The notes: generated by a model not told the origin, from the sequence alone. A DNA stretch of 64,000 bases from DATENM01 sp045807765 (GCA_045807765.1 JBJMGU010000246.1:1-64000); one strand, 5' to 3'; positions 45,677 through 55,265 are shown, counted from the stretch's first letter. Program-made: numbers and translations.

Positions 45677-45862
45677 CTCTTCTTCAGCCGACGAGTTGAC
45701 CCGCCGCCCGGCGGATTTGCTGGAGGTGGGGTCATCAGCCACGCGCTCTATGTTCGGCGCGACCACAACGCAAGTCATGCCGCCCATCACAGTATCCCTG
45801 TCACAGACTGACTCGCCACCTCATCCAATCGCCCGTGGACAACACGCCGGGGCGGCTCTCAA

Positions 45863-46288
45863 TTAGTAGACGATATTACACTGTGAAGTCTGGTCAATAC
45901 AGATGTCGCCGCAACGCTTCTGACCCGGCCCGCAGCCGCCGACGAAAGAGTTGACTGACAGTCGGTTGATAACCTTGGTTACGCAGCCTTGCTCCTGGGC
46001 ATATTTTTCGAGAATTTTGATGGCGTCTTCGCCGGCGACCCAGCCTTCCAGCGTAACCTCGCGGTTTCTGACGCTGACGTTGATGTGCCGGCCCTGATTA
46101 TCGAACCGGCGGTCTGCCTTGGCGCGACGCTTGATTTCGCGAGCCAACTGACGGTCTCTCACTTTGGCGCAGTCTTGCGTCACCGACGTTCGCGGCTTTG
46201 AGGTGCACGACGCGAACAGGCCGGCGGTGAATAACAGCGCCAGCGAAAGCCCCAGGACAGTTCTTTCAGCATTAGATCGATTCAGCAT
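45863..46288 (-). CDS. BON-domain lipoprotein
   Basis: 141 aa from ATG 46288 (GAGGAG upstream; a frame from 46318 is longer without cause). The leader ends in L-F-A-S-C, a lipobox, so the protein is probably membrane-anchored. Residues about 50-120 form one BON domain (I-N-V-S-V-R-N-R-E-V-T-L-E-G-W-V), which binds phospholipid or envelope components. The C-terminus has four Cys (C-G-P-G-Q-K-R-C-G-D-I-C). It begins 13 bases after the kinase stop on the same strand, so both may be in one operon. Confidence 0.78.
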   Translation of the reverse strand: MLNRSNAERTVLGLSLALLFTAGLFASCTSKPRTSVTQDCAKVRDRQLAREIKRRAKADRRFDNQGRHINVSVRNREVTLEGWVAGEDAIKILEKYAQEQGCVTKVINRLSVNSFVGGCGPGQKRCGDICIDQTSQCNIVY

Positions 46289-46301
46289 TCCTGTTCTCCT
46301 C

Positions 46302-49208
46302 TCACTGGAAGTTGGCAATCATCGCCAGCAAACTGCGCCTCGATTGCTTGCCGAAGTAGATCGTCCGCCCGTCCGGCGACCACGACAGGCTGGAAAAGTA
46401 GAGATTCGGGTCGCTGTTAGTGGACAGCTTTTTTGCCGCGCCGCCCATGACAGGCATCACCCACAGGTTGTCTTTGCCTTCGCGACGGGCCGCAAACGCG
46501 ACATTCTTTTTATCGGCGGACAGGTGAATGTTGTAGGGATAAACCGCTTCAAGCTCGGCGACCAGATGAGGTTGGCCGCTCTCGGTCGAAACGCTCGCCA
46601 GGCCAATCGTTTTCGGCGAGCCGCTGCCGCCCTTGCTTTTGAGCGTCACCATCAGGAGCTCTTTGTCGTTCGGCGACCAGCCGAGCAGGCGTAGATAAGC
46701 ATCGGACTGAAAGATCATCCGGGCGTTTCTGGTTTCGACGTCAATGACCCAGACGCCGTAGCTCGCGCGGCCATCAGCCGGAATAATGTTTGGTCTGGTC
46801 GAGTAGGCGACGCGCTTGCCGTCAGCCGACCATAGCGGACAATCAACATACAGGTTGGCGTCCGTGTTAGCGGTAAGCTCCAGGTCGCTTGTGCCATCGC
46901 CGGAAACCACCCAGAGATTACGCTGGCCGCTGCGCGCCGAACAGTAAACGATCTGCCGGCTGTCGGGCGACCAGCGGAAGCTGCTCTCTTGCACGCGATT
47001 GTAGGGCAAAAAGCTGAATTGCACAGAGGGCATCCCGCCGCTCGTCAGTTGCCGTTCGCCACCGCCTGTGGTCTGAATCGCCCAGAGGCTGAAGGTCTGG
47101 CCGGTGACGCGAATGAAGGCGAGCTGCTTGCCATCGGGCGCCCACGTTGGCAATGCCGCATGCGCCACAAGCTGCGACGGTTGCGCGCCCGGCTCGGCGG
47201 ATTTGGTCAGAATCCCGCAGTCAAATATCTTGTCGCCCTGGCTCAAATTTCTGACTGCTTGATAGGCGACGGCGCGGCCATCGGGTGCAACGTTGGGCCA
47301 CAGCTCACAGCCGATGTCGTTGGCAAAGGCGAAATCCACGGCGCGCTCGACATTGACCCCCCAGACGTCGGATTCTTCCTGCGACGAGCCGATCAGGACT
47401 CGCCCGCCGTCGTCGGAAACGCCGAGGACAAAACTGTCGCTGTCGCCAAAAGTAACCTGCGCCACTTTGCCGCTGTCGAGATCGGCGACGAATATCTGAA
47501 AGGTGCCTTCCGCACGGGCGCTGTAGAGGATGCGGCGGCCATCGGGATGCCATACCGTGTTGCGATGCTCGACTGCGTCATGGGTGAGCTGGACGCCGGG
47601 CCCGCCGCGCGCTGGTCTGGTCCAAACCGCCGTCTGCCCATCGTCGTTGGCGCTGATGTAAGCGATGCGCTGCTCGTCGTGCGAGATACTGACGCTGGTA
47701 GGGCTGACTCTGGCCGCGTCGAAGTCGGTCAATTGCCGCATCTGCGCCGAGCCGGTGTCGAGCGCGAAGAGGTTCTGGTTCGACTCGAAATAAAGCGTGC
47801 CGTTCTTTGCCCAGGACTTGAGTATGGGACTCTCCTTGCCGGCGTCAAAGGTTTTGATCAGCGTCGGGGTGCCGCCGAGCGTCGGAATGCGCCAGATGCC
47901 ATTCTGCCCGCCGCGCACCGAGAAGAAGCCGATCTCTTCGCCGTCCGGCGACCACACGGGATAGTCGCTGAATTCGTCATCGGTAATCTGCACCGTATTG
48001 CCGGTCGTCGTCTTCTTCACCCAGATATTGCGCCGGCCGTCTTTCGTCGCGCCAAAGGCGATCTCGCGACCATCGGGCGAGAACGAGCCGCTGTTGTCGG
48101 CTTCGCCGGGGGCGCTCTGCCAAGTGAAGACTTCGATGGTTTTCAGTGCTGCGGCTGGACTTTTGCGACCGGCGACAAACCACCAGATGACGGCAGCCGC
48201 TAGCAACAGCAGCGGCACGATGATCAGCGCATGGCGCAGAGAAAAGCGCCGCGCCACGATCAGGCTGGTCGTCGGTGGTATGTGCTCACCGGTGAGCGGC
48301 GCGACCACTTCAGCGGTCGCGTGGCCCGCGCGGGCGCTTGACTCGATCTCCTGCTGCAAGCTCTGGAGGTCAATGAGCAGGTCCTGAGTGGTTTGATAGC
48401 GCCGCTCGCGATCCTTGCGCAGCGCCTTGACGACGATGCGCTGCAATTCGGCGGGCGCTTCGGGCAGATGCGCGGCGAGCGGCAGCGGCTCCGTGGTTAG
48501 CACAGCGGCGATCACATCGCTCGGCGTAGCGCCGTCGAACGGCGCGCGCTGGGTGAGCAGTTCGTATAGCACGGCTCCCAGGCTGAAGATGTCCGTGCGC
48601 GCGTCCAAGGCCATGCCGCGCGCCTGCTCCGGCGACATGTAATGCAGCGTGCCGAGAACAATGCCGCACGCGGTCGCCCCGGCGTCAAGCGTCGGCGCGG
48701 CGGTGTCGAGCCCGGCACCGGGCGCGGCGATCAACTTGGCCAGCCCGAAGTCGAGGACTTTGACCAGCCTGTCACGCCGCACCATGATGTTTTCGGGCTT
48801 GATATCGCGGTGGATGATGCCCGCCTGGTGCGCGGCGACCAGGGCGGCAGCGGCTTGCGCGGCGATGCGCAGGGCTTCAGTGACTTCGAGCCTGCCGTCG
48901 CGCAAGAGCTGGCGCAAGGTCTGACCTTCGATGTATTCGGTGACAATGTAATGCGTACCGCTTTCGTGCTGGCCGAACTCATGAACGGTCAGGATGTTCG
49001 GGTGGTTAAGGGCGCTAGCGGCGCGGGCCTCTTTGACCAGGCGGCGCAACTGCTCTTCGCGTTTGTTGACCTCGTCGGCGAGCAGCTTGATGGCGACCTT
49101 GCGCCCGAGCCGTTCGTCGTGCGCCAGATAAACTTCACCCATGCCGCCCGCGCCGAGCCGCGAGAGGATTTCGTAACTTCCAAGCCTTGTACCGGCAGCC
49201 CTCGTCAT
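46302..49208 (-). CDS. Membrane Ser/Thr kinase with TolB/PD40 propeller
   Basis: 968 aa from ATG 49208, placed so that the chain opens with T-R-L-G-S-Y-E-I-L-S-R-L-G-A-G-G-M-G. Cytoplasmic kinase domain: P-loop about 18-26, Lys41, H133-R-D-I-K-P-E-N, D153-F-G. A membrane helix at about 328-347 follows, then an extracytoplasmic region with repeated propeller motifs (W-S-P-D-G-x-x-I, S-F-S-P-D-G-R-E-I-A-F) of the TolB/WD40-like PD40 class. This is the common Acidobacteria layout in which the propeller senses an envelope signal. The ligand is unknown. Followed by the BON lipoprotein. Confidence 0.92.
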   Translation of the reverse strand: MTRAAGTRLGSYEILSRLGAGGMGEVYLAHDERLGRKVAIKLLADEVNKREEQLRRLVKEARAASALNHPNILTVHEFGQHESGTHYIVTEYIEGQTLRQLLRDGRLEVTEALRIAAQAAAALVAAHQAGIIHRDIKPENIMVRRDRLVKVLDFGLAKLIAAPGAGLDTAAPTLDAGATACGIVLGTLHYMSPEQARGMALDARTDIFSLGAVLYELLTQRAPFDGATPSDVIAAVLTTEPLPLAAHLPEAPAELQRIVVKALRKDRERRYQTTQDLLIDLQSLQQEIESSARAGHATAEVVAPLTGEHIPPTTSLIVARRFSLRHALIIVPLLLLAAAVIWWFVAGRKSPAAALKTIEVFTWQSAPGEADNSGSFSPDGREIAFGATKDGRRNIWVKKTTTGNTVQITDDEFSDYPVWSPDGEEIGFFSVRGGQNGIWRIPTLGGTPTLIKTFDAGKESPILKSWAKNGTLYFESNQNLFALDTGSAQMRQLTDFDAARVSPTSVSISHDEQRIAYISANDDGQTAVWTRPARGGPGVQLTHDAVEHRNTVWHPDGRRILYSARAEGTFQIFVADLDSGKVAQVTFGDSDSFVLGVSDDGGRVLIGSSQEESDVWGVNVERAVDFAFANDIGCELWPNVAPDGRAVAYQAVRNLSQGDKIFDCGILTKSAEPGAQPSQLVAHAALPTWAPDGKQLAFIRVTGQTFSLWAIQTTGGGERQLTSGGMPSVQFSFLPYNRVQESSFRWSPDSRQIVYCSARSGQRNLWVVSGDGTSDLELTANTDANLYVDCPLWSADGKRVAYSTRPNIIPADGRASYGVWVIDVETRNARMIFQSDAYLRLLGWSPNDKELLMVTLKSKGGSGSPKTIGLASVSTESGQPHLVAELEAVYPYNIHLSADKKNVAFAARREGKDNLWVMPVMGGAAKKLSTNSDPNLYFSSLSWSPDGRTIYFGKQSRRSLLAMIANFQ

Positions 49209-49794
49209 ACTCAGCGTACAGAAGGTGGTGGCGCTGTCTTGTGCCTCGCAACCGGAAACTTGCATTGCGAGTGGTAACCGAGGTGCGTTAAGAACTGAAG
49301 AGATTAAAAATACAATCGGCGATGGCCCGTCGCCGCGCCTACCTTTGCGTTACCCTTGCCCTGTCATCGCCGGTCCCTGCGTGCCGCGCCGTTCAAGATA
49401 GGTCGTCTGCTTCGCGGGCTCATCATAATACGACTTTCAGGCGGGCGCAAATTTTTCTTTCCCCGGCGCTCGCGCCTCCCGGACAATTGAAAGAAGCGGG
49501 CGGCAAAATGACCGGGCGCGGCGGCAAGATTTTTTTGAATTTTTTGTAACCGGTTAATGGCGCCTGCGGTATTTATCGTCAGGCGGGCGCGCTCGTGACC
49601 GTGCTTCCACTGGCGCGGACGCGAGCACGCTCTGCCATCATCCCATCAAGGCGAACCTAAAAGGGCAAAAGTTGATCTGCCACGGGATTGGTGCGGATTT
49701 GCGCCGGGGCTGCGCGGTTTTCCTTTTGCATTTTCGCGCTTTACCTTATACCTTTTCCAAACCGACTCATTTCTTCAATTCAATGGAGGACGCT
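49209..49794. other. Divergent intergenic region, 586 bp
   Basis: Contains no clear gene; short open frames in it are antisense or non-conserved looking. A T-rich stretch near 49530-49546 is followed by the 10-bp palindrome TAACCGGTTA (49547-49556), which might be an operator. Promoters for both flanking genes must lie here. Confidence 0.4.
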
Positions 49795-52700
49795 ATGCAC
49801 CGAGGACACTGGATTGCGCTCAGGCGGGTGTGCGCCGCGCTGTTCGCCTGCGCCCTGCTGCTCGCCCTGGCCGCCGCGCCTGCGGCAGTTGCGCAGAAGA
49901 AGGCCAAAGCGGCGACCGCCGCTTCTTCACAGCGGCTCAACGAAGAGTACACCGCTAAAATCAAAGAGTACACGACGGAAAAATACTTCCTGACGGAGCT
50001 TGTAGACCACCTGCCCGCCTCCGACAAGGTGCCGTCGCCTGACAAGGTTCTCGGTTATGCCATCGGTACGCCGAACAAACTCACCTACACCAAAGACATG
50101 TACCGCTACTATCGCGAGCTTGAGAAAGCGACGCCGCGCGTCCGCGTCTTCACTGCACCCGAACGCAGCGAAGAGGGGCGCGAGCAGATGCTCGTGCTGG
50201 TAAGCGACGAGGCCAATCTGGCGCGGCTCGACCGCTACAAAGAGATCACCAGCAAGCTCGCAGACCCGCGCCACCTGAACGATGAGCAGGCGCAGCAGCT
50301 CATCAGCGAGGGCAAGACCTTTTACTGGGCTTCCGGCTCCATCCATTCGCCGGAGACCGGCTCGCCAGAGATGCTGATGGAGATGGCCTATCGGCTGGCG
50401 GTTGAAGATTCGCCGCTCATCGAAGCGATTCGTAAGAACGTCATCGTCATGATCACGCCGGCGCTCGAAGTAGACGGGCGCGACCGCGCCGTTGATCAGT
50501 ATTACTATCACAAGGCGAACCCGAATAAGCCGATGCCGCCGCTGCTCTACTGGGGCAAGTACGTCGCCCACGACAACAACCGCGACGGTCTGGGGATGGC
50601 GCTCGCCCTGTCGCGCAACCAGATGAAGACCTTCATCGAATACCACCCGCAGATTCTCCACGACCTGCACGAATCGGTGCCGTTCCTCTATACCTCGACC
50701 GGCACCGGGCCATACAATGCGTGGCTTGACCCGCTGGTTATTGATGAGTGGCACGTGCTGGCTTATCACGAGATCGAGCAGATGACCAAGCGCGGCGTGC
50801 CCGGCGTCTGGACGCATGGGTTTTATGATGGCTGGGCGCCGAATTATATGTTTTACGTCGCCAACGGCCATAACTCGGTGGGCCGCTTTTACGAAACCTA
50901 TGGCGGCACCGGCGCCGACACCCTGACGCGCAATGTCGGCCCGCAATCACAGCGCGACTGGTATCGCCCGAACCCGCCACTGCCGTGGGTGAAGTGGTCT
51001 ATCCGCAACAACATCAACTTGCAGCAGTCGGCAATTCTTTTCGCGATCAACTACGTCGCCAACAATCGCGAGCGCTTCCTGAATAACTTTTACTTGAAGA
51101 GCAAGCGGTCAGTTCTCAAAGCGACCAACGAAGGGCCGGCGGCTTACGTGATTCCCGGCGACGATGCGCGACCGGTCGAAGCCGCAGACATGATCAACCT
51201 GCTGCGCCTGATGGGCGTCGAAGTTCATACCGCGACCAAAGAGTTCAGCGTCGGCGACAAGAAGTACGCGGCGGGCTCTTACATCGTCCGCATGGATCAG
51301 CCCTATTCGCGCATGGCCGATATGCTGATGGACACGCAGTATTACAACGTCAATGACCCGCGCCCGTATGACGACACGGGGTGGACGCTCGGCGCGCTGC
51401 GCAACGTTAAAACCGTGCGCGTCGCTGACAAGAACGTGCTCGACACGCCGATGGTGCTGCTGACGAGCGACGCGCGGGTGCGCGGCAAAATCAGCGGCAA
51501 GCTGGCGATGGCCGGCTTCATCATCAATCACAACACCGACAACACGCTGGCGACGCTGCGCTATCGTTTGAAAGACATCAAGATGCTGGCCGCCGAAGAG
51601 GCGTTCAAGATTGAAGACCAGTCGTTCAACGCCGGCTCGTTCATCGTCAAGTTCGAGGGCAACCCGGCGGACGCCCGCCAGCGCCTCGAAGACGCGGTAG
51701 TTGATCTGGGGCTCACCGCCGTCGCCGTAGACAAACTCCCAGAGGTGAAGACGCACGAGCTGGCCGCGCCGCGCATCGCCATCGTTCATACCTGGACGAA
51801 CACCCAGAATGAAGGCTGGTTCCGCATCGAGTTCGACCGCTTGAAGATTCCCTATGACTACATCTCGGATCACGTCCTGCGCGACACGCCGAATCTCAAA
51901 GAGAAGTATGATGTGATCATCTTCCCACCGGTCGGCGGCACGGCGCAGACCATCGTCAGCGGCATGCCGAAACGCGGTGAGCCGATTCCCTGGAAGCAAT
52001 CCGAGGTGACACCGAACTTTGGCTTTTCGCCCGATCAGACAGACGACATGCGCGGCGGCATGGAGCTGCGCGGCGTCTTGAATTTGCAGAAGTTCATCGA
52101 AGACGGCGGGTTGTTCATCCCCATTACGACGGTCACCCAGGTGCCGATCGATTACGGCATCACGAGCGGCGTCGCCATCCAGCAGTCGGAGCGATTGCAG
52201 GCGCGCGGCTCGGTTTATAACGCGAGCTTTGCAGATCGCAAGAGCCCGATTGCCTATGGCTACGGCGAACAGTTGGCGGTCTATTTCAATCAAGCGCCGC
52301 TCTTGCAAGTAAGCGGGCAGCCGGGCGGCGGCGGCGCAGGTGGCGGCGGCGGTGGGGGCGGCGCGACGGCGGGTGGGCCGCGCCCGTCGGGCCGCGGCAA
52401 TCTGAGCGATCCCGACATCACGCAATCGATGCCGCAGGCCGGCCAGCGACCGTCAGGGCGACCGGGCGAAGATGCGATGGGCGAAGAAGCGCGGCTGTTT
52501 ATGAGCCCTTACCAGACGCCGCCGAATATGAGACCGCGCGTCGTGCTGCGCTTCGCTACGACGGAGAAGGATTTGCTGATCAGCGGCATGCTGGCGGGCG
52601 GCGCCGACCTGATGGGCAAGCCCGCCGTCATTGACATTCCGGTGGGCCGCGGCCATGTGGTGATGTTTGCTACGAATCCGATGTGGCGGCATCAGACGCA

Positions 52701-52812
52701 GGGCGAGTTCTTCCTGCTCTTCAATGCCGTGCTGAATTACGACCACCTTGGGGTCGGAAGGGCCGAGCCGCCGGCAAGGCCGGAGCGCGCCGGTACCGGC
52801 GACGAGCAATAA
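49795..52812 (+). CDS. Secreted M14-family zinc carboxypeptidase-like protein
   Basis: 1005 aa from ATG 49795, with GGAGG five bases upstream; an open frame from 49672 is only leader. Signal peptide about 1-34. The M14 zinc motif is H184-S-P-E187 (S-I-H-S-P-E-T-G-S-P-E-M); the third ligand is probably in D-L-H-E-S further on. The distal half has a different beta-rich domain and a Gly/Pro-rich stretch at about residues 840-900, likely flexible. The last 16 codons (52765-52812) are part of a 48-bp direct repeat whose other copy is at 53593-53640. Likely role: peptide turnover outside the cytoplasm. Confidence 0.82.
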   Translation: MHRGHWIALRRVCAALFACALLLALAAAPAAVAQKKAKAATAASSQRLNEEYTAKIKEYTTEKYFLTELVDHLPASDKVPSPDKVLGYAIGTPNKLTYTKDMYRYYRELEKATPRVRVFTAPERSEEGREQMLVLVSDEANLARLDRYKEITSKLADPRHLNDEQAQQLISEGKTFYWASGSIHSPETGSPEMLMEMAYRLAVEDSPLIEAIRKNVIVMITPALEVDGRDRAVDQYYYHKANPNKPMPPLLYWGKYVAHDNNRDGLGMALALSRNQMKTFIEYHPQILHDLHESVPFLYTSTGTGPYNAWLDPLVIDEWHVLAYHEIEQMTKRGVPGVWTHGFYDGWAPNYMFYVANGHNSVGRFYETYGGTGADTLTRNVGPQSQRDWYRPNPPLPWVKWSIRNNINLQQSAILFAINYVANNRERFLNNFYLKSKRSVLKATNEGPAAYVIPGDDARPVEAADMINLLRLMGVEVHTATKEFSVGDKKYAAGSYIVRMDQPYSRMADMLMDTQYYNVNDPRPYDDTGWTLGALRNVKTVRVADKNVLDTPMVLLTSDARVRGKISGKLAMAGFIINHNTDNTLATLRYRLKDIKMLAAEEAFKIEDQSFNAGSFIVKFEGNPADARQRLEDAVVDLGLTAVAVDKLPEVKTHELAAPRIAIVHTWTNTQNEGWFRIEFDRLKIPYDYISDHVLRDTPNLKEKYDVIIFPPVGGTAQTIVSGMPKRGEPIPWKQSEVTPNFGFSPDQTDDMRGGMELRGVLNLQKFIEDGGLFIPITTVTQVPIDYGITSGVAIQQSERLQARGSVYNASFADRKSPIAYGYGEQLAVYFNQAPLLQVSGQPGGGGAGGGGGGGGATAGGPRPSGRGNLSDPDITQSMPQAGQRPSGRPGEDAMGEEARLFMSPYQTPPNMRPRVVLRFATTEKDLLISGMLAGGADLMGKPAVIDIPVGRGHVVMFATNPMWRHQTQGEFFLLFNAVLNYDHLGVGRAEPPARPERAGTGDEQ
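52765..52812 (+). repeat. Direct repeat copy 1 (3' end of the M14 gene)
   Basis: 48 bases, identical at 45 positions to 53593-53640, including the stop codon. The two copies are 828 bases apart in the same orientation and enclose the DUF5678/retropepsin pair. Confidence 0.85.
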
Positions 52813-52914
52813 GCAGACCGCTTCTGCCTGAGTGCGGCGGTAAGCGATGCCTGCTTGCCGCCGTTTTTCCATCCGCGCCGGTTTTGTATTAGACTCATCT
52901 GAGGAGTACGCCAT

Positions 52915-53169
52915 ATGCAAGACAAAACCCTGCCCCAGGTCCGCAAAGCAAGACTGCCATATATCGACCGCTCGCGCGAGATGGCATGGATCGCTGCGCA
53001 TCAAGAAGAATATGCTGGCCAGTGGGTCTTTCTCGATGGCGACCGCTTGGTTGCTCATGGAGACGACCCGCTCCCTTTCAAGGAAATTGCGCGTGCCATA
53101 GGTATAGACAGACCCTTTATCGTTCACATTCAGAGAGAGACCGGCCCTTCAATGGGAGGGTGGCTGTGA
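52915..53169 (+). CDS. DUF5678-type small protein
   Basis: 84 aa soluble protein. The core A-A-H-Q-E-E-Y-A-G-Q-W-V-F-L-D-G-D-R-L-V-A-H-G is the DUF5678 signature: a short helix then a strand-turn-strand. No catalytic residues. Its stop overlaps the GTG start of the retropepsin gene (TGA within GTGA), indicating translational coupling. Base composition looks less GC-rich than the peptidase genes on either side. Confidence 0.7.
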   Translation: MQDKTLPQVRKARLPYIDRSREMAWIAAHQEEYAGQWVFLDGDRLVAHGDDPLPFKEIARAIGIDRPFIVHIQRETGPSMGGWL

Positions 53170-53579
53170 CTACTTACCGGCTTGACTTTTCTCAACGCCA
53201 CTCCTATCACTCAGAGACAGCTATCACAGTTCCCATCACGCTCATTTCAGACATAGATACTTATGTGGATTTTTCGGCCAGTCTGGATACGGGCAGCACG
53301 TATTGCATCTTTCAGAGGCAATACGCCGATTGGTTGGAGTTGCCTCTCACTTCGGGCCTGGAAACAAGGATCGTGACAGCCACCGGTTCTTTTTATTGTT
53401 ACGGTCACGAGCTGACGCTGTCCGTATTTGAACTTGAGTGGCAGGCGGTCGTCTATTTCGCCGAGATGGAAGCCTTCTCGTTGAATGTCGTTGGTCGCGC
53501 GGGGTTTCTGGACCGGCTACAAATCGGGATTGTGGATTATGAGCAACTGCTTTATCTGGGACTCTATGATCAACACTAA
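53166..53579 (+). CDS. Retropepsin-like aspartic protease
   Basis: 137 aa from GTG 53166, overlapping the DUF5678 stop. The motif S-L-D-T-G-S-T with D41 is the retroviral-type aspartic protease active site, followed by hydrophobic strands and G-R-A-G-F-L-D, which fits the flap and the second h-phi-phi-G element. One active-site loop per chain, so it would act as a dimer. Coupled to DUF5678; the pair is bounded by direct repeats. Substrate unknown. Confidence 0.8.
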   Translation: MTTYRLDFSQRHSYHSETAITVPITLISDIDTYVDFSASLDTGSTYCIFQRQYADWLELPLTSGLETRIVTATGSFYCYGHELTLSVFELEWQAVVYFAEMEAFSLNVVGRAGFLDRLQIGIVDYEQLLYLGLYDQH

Positions 53580-53592
53580 AATGGGCCGCTCC

Positions 53593-53640
53593 GAGCCGCC
53601 GGCAAGGCCGGAGCGCGCCGGCACCGGCGACGATCAGTAA
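53593..53640 (+). repeat. Direct repeat copy 2, downstream of the cassette
   Basis: Mirrors the last 16 codons of the M14 peptidase gene with three base differences. It is in the same coding frame sense (reads E-P-P-A-R-P-E-R-A-G-T-G-D-D-Q then stop). Confidence 0.85.
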
Positions 53641-53657
53641 TCAAGCGGCTTGTGAGC

Positions 53658-53701
53658 AATGCAAAGCGGGCGAGAGTTACAACTCTCGCCCGCTTTGCAT
53701 T
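53658..53701. terminator. Perfect 21-bp bidirectional hairpin
   Basis: Arms 53658-53678 and 53681-53701 are perfectly complementary with only AC between them. The right arm overlaps the stop codon of the minus-strand peptidase. It separates the convergent retropepsin and S10 genes. Confidence 0.7.
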
Positions 53702-55265
53702 AAGGGCGCGCCAGCGCGCTCTTGATAAACGACGACACGTCCTGCTTGAGCTTGGCCAGCATGCCTGCATCGATGTACATCATGTGGCCCGCCTCGTAAT
53801 ACTCCAGACGAATGCTGTCGCGATGCGCGGGGTCGAGGTTCATGTGGTTCAAGGTGTACTCGGCGGCGAAGTATGGCGTCGCCATGTCGTAATAGCCGCA
53901 CGCAACAAAAAGCTTCAGGTAAGGATTCTTGGCAAAAGCGTTGCGCAGCATCTCGCTGGTGTCGGCGTAGCCGTTATTGATGCCCCAATCCCAGCGCCCA
54001 ATGCCGCCGCCGAGGATGTAATACTCAAGGTCGGATTTGAAGCCCAGCTCGGTGCGCACATAGCTGTTGAAGGCGGCGGTATAGGGCGGGCGGATAGCGT
54101 TGTTTGACGGGTCGCTGTCGGGCCGCTCGCTCACCGCCGACGCATCTATGCCTTTGAAACGGCTGTCCAGCCGACCGACGCTGCGCCGTTGATCGCGCAA
54201 CAGCTCTTTGTCGAAATGCCCAAGGTCAACGCGCAAGTTGGCGCTGGCGATGAACTGGCGGTCAAGCCCCGTGTAACGCGCCAGCCGCTCTGTCACTGCC
54301 TGACGCTCTTGAGCCGTCAGCCGGTCGCCTTTGCCTAAGGCGACGGTGTAATCGCTCGCCGCCCACGCTTCGACTTCATCAAGCACTTTGCGCAACGGCT
54401 GGCGCTGCAAATCCGCCGGCAGGCGCTTGTGATACCAGGCGGTCGCCGTATAGCTCGGCAGAATCAAGATATACGGCAGATCGTTGCCTTGCGCGAACAA
54501 CAGGGTTTGAAAGTTCATCACCGTCGAAACCAGCACGACGCCATTAAACGCAATGCCGCGATCAATCAAATAGCCCGCCAGCCCCGCCGCGCGCGTCGTG
54601 CCATAGCTTTCGCCGACCAGAAAGAGCGGCGACGCCCAGCGCCCGTTACGCGCCAGGTAGAGGCGGATGAATTCGCCGACCGAAGCCAGGTCGCCTTGCA
54701 GGCCAAAGAACTTATTTGCCAGCTCCGGTTTCGTCGCACGACTGTAGCCGGTGCCGACCGGATCGATGAAAACCAGATCGGTCTGATCGAGCCATGTCTG
54801 CGGGTTGTCTGTGACCTGATAAGGCGGCGGCGGCATCTCGCCGTTGTCGAGCATCTTGACGCGGCGCGGGCCGAGCGCTCCCAGGTGCAGCCACACAGAC
54901 GACGAGCCGGGGCCGCCGTTGAATGAAAACATCAGCGCGCGCTCGGTCGGGTTGGCAACGTTATCGAGCGTGTAGGCCATGAAGAAGATGTGCGCTTCGG
55001 TCTCACCTGTCTGACTCTTGATCGGCATGAATCCGGTTGTCGCAGTGTAGGCCAGCGTCCTGCCGTTGATGTTGATCGTGTGTTTAGTGACGACCGGCGT
55101 TTCATCAACAACGGGCGCGGCGGCAGGTCTTGCGGCATCAGTTGAGCGCCCCTGAGATTCGGCAGGACGGACAGGCGCGGCGGCTTGTGATGAGGGCGGC
55201 GCGGCGGGCTGAGTCTGCTGGCCGCCGAACAAGAGCGCGCAAGCAAGCGTCAAGGTTGCGATCAT
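53700..55265 (-). CDS. Secreted S10-family serine carboxypeptidase
   Basis: 521 aa from ATG 55265 (AGGAG eight bases upstream). Signal peptide about 1-20, then a Pro/Ala-rich segment. The alpha/beta-hydrolase core shows the oxyanion G-G-P-G-S-S-S, the nucleophile S220 in G-E-S-Y-G, and the C-terminal acid and His near S-G-x-x-D and G-H-M-M-Y. It removes C-terminal residues from peptides, active at the cell surface or outside. It is the third secreted peptidase in this region, beside M14 and M28 types. Confidence 0.88.
   Translation of the reverse strand: MIATLTLACALLFGGQQTQPAAPPSSQAAAPVRPAESQGRSTDAARPAAAPVVDETPVVTKHTININGRTLAYTATTGFMPIKSQTGETEAHIFFMAYTLDNVANPTERALMFSFNGGPGSSSVWLHLGALGPRRVKMLDNGEMPPPPYQVTDNPQTWLDQTDLVFIDPVGTGYSRATKPELANKFFGLQGDLASVGEFIRLYLARNGRWASPLFLVGESYGTTRAAGLAGYLIDRGIAFNGVVLVSTVMNFQTLLFAQGNDLPYILILPSYTATAWYHKRLPADLQRQPLRKVLDEVEAWAASDYTVALGKGDRLTAQERQAVTERLARYTGLDRQFIASANLRVDLGHFDKELLRDQRRSVGRLDSRFKGIDASAVSERPDSDPSNNAIRPPYTAAFNSYVRTELGFKSDLEYYILGGGIGRWDWGINNGYADTSEMLRNAFAKNPYLKLFVACGYYDMATPYFAAEYTLNHMNLDPAHRDSIRLEYYEAGHMMYIDAGMLAKLKQDVSSFIKSALARP

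Noticed and set aside
45605..45790. Minus-strand frame of 61 codons ending in F-S-R-P-L-P-Y-R
   Set aside because: It is antisense to tRNA-Ser; such frames are a known artefact of tRNA-Ser sequences.
49322..49549. 75-codon frame between the kinase and the M14 peptidase
   Set aside because: No binding site, no recognisable features, ends in a T-rich tract; likely noise.
51109..52425. 438-codon minus-strand frame inside the M14 peptidase gene
   Set aside because: Opposite to a clear peptidase gene; composition is that of a GC-rich shadow frame.
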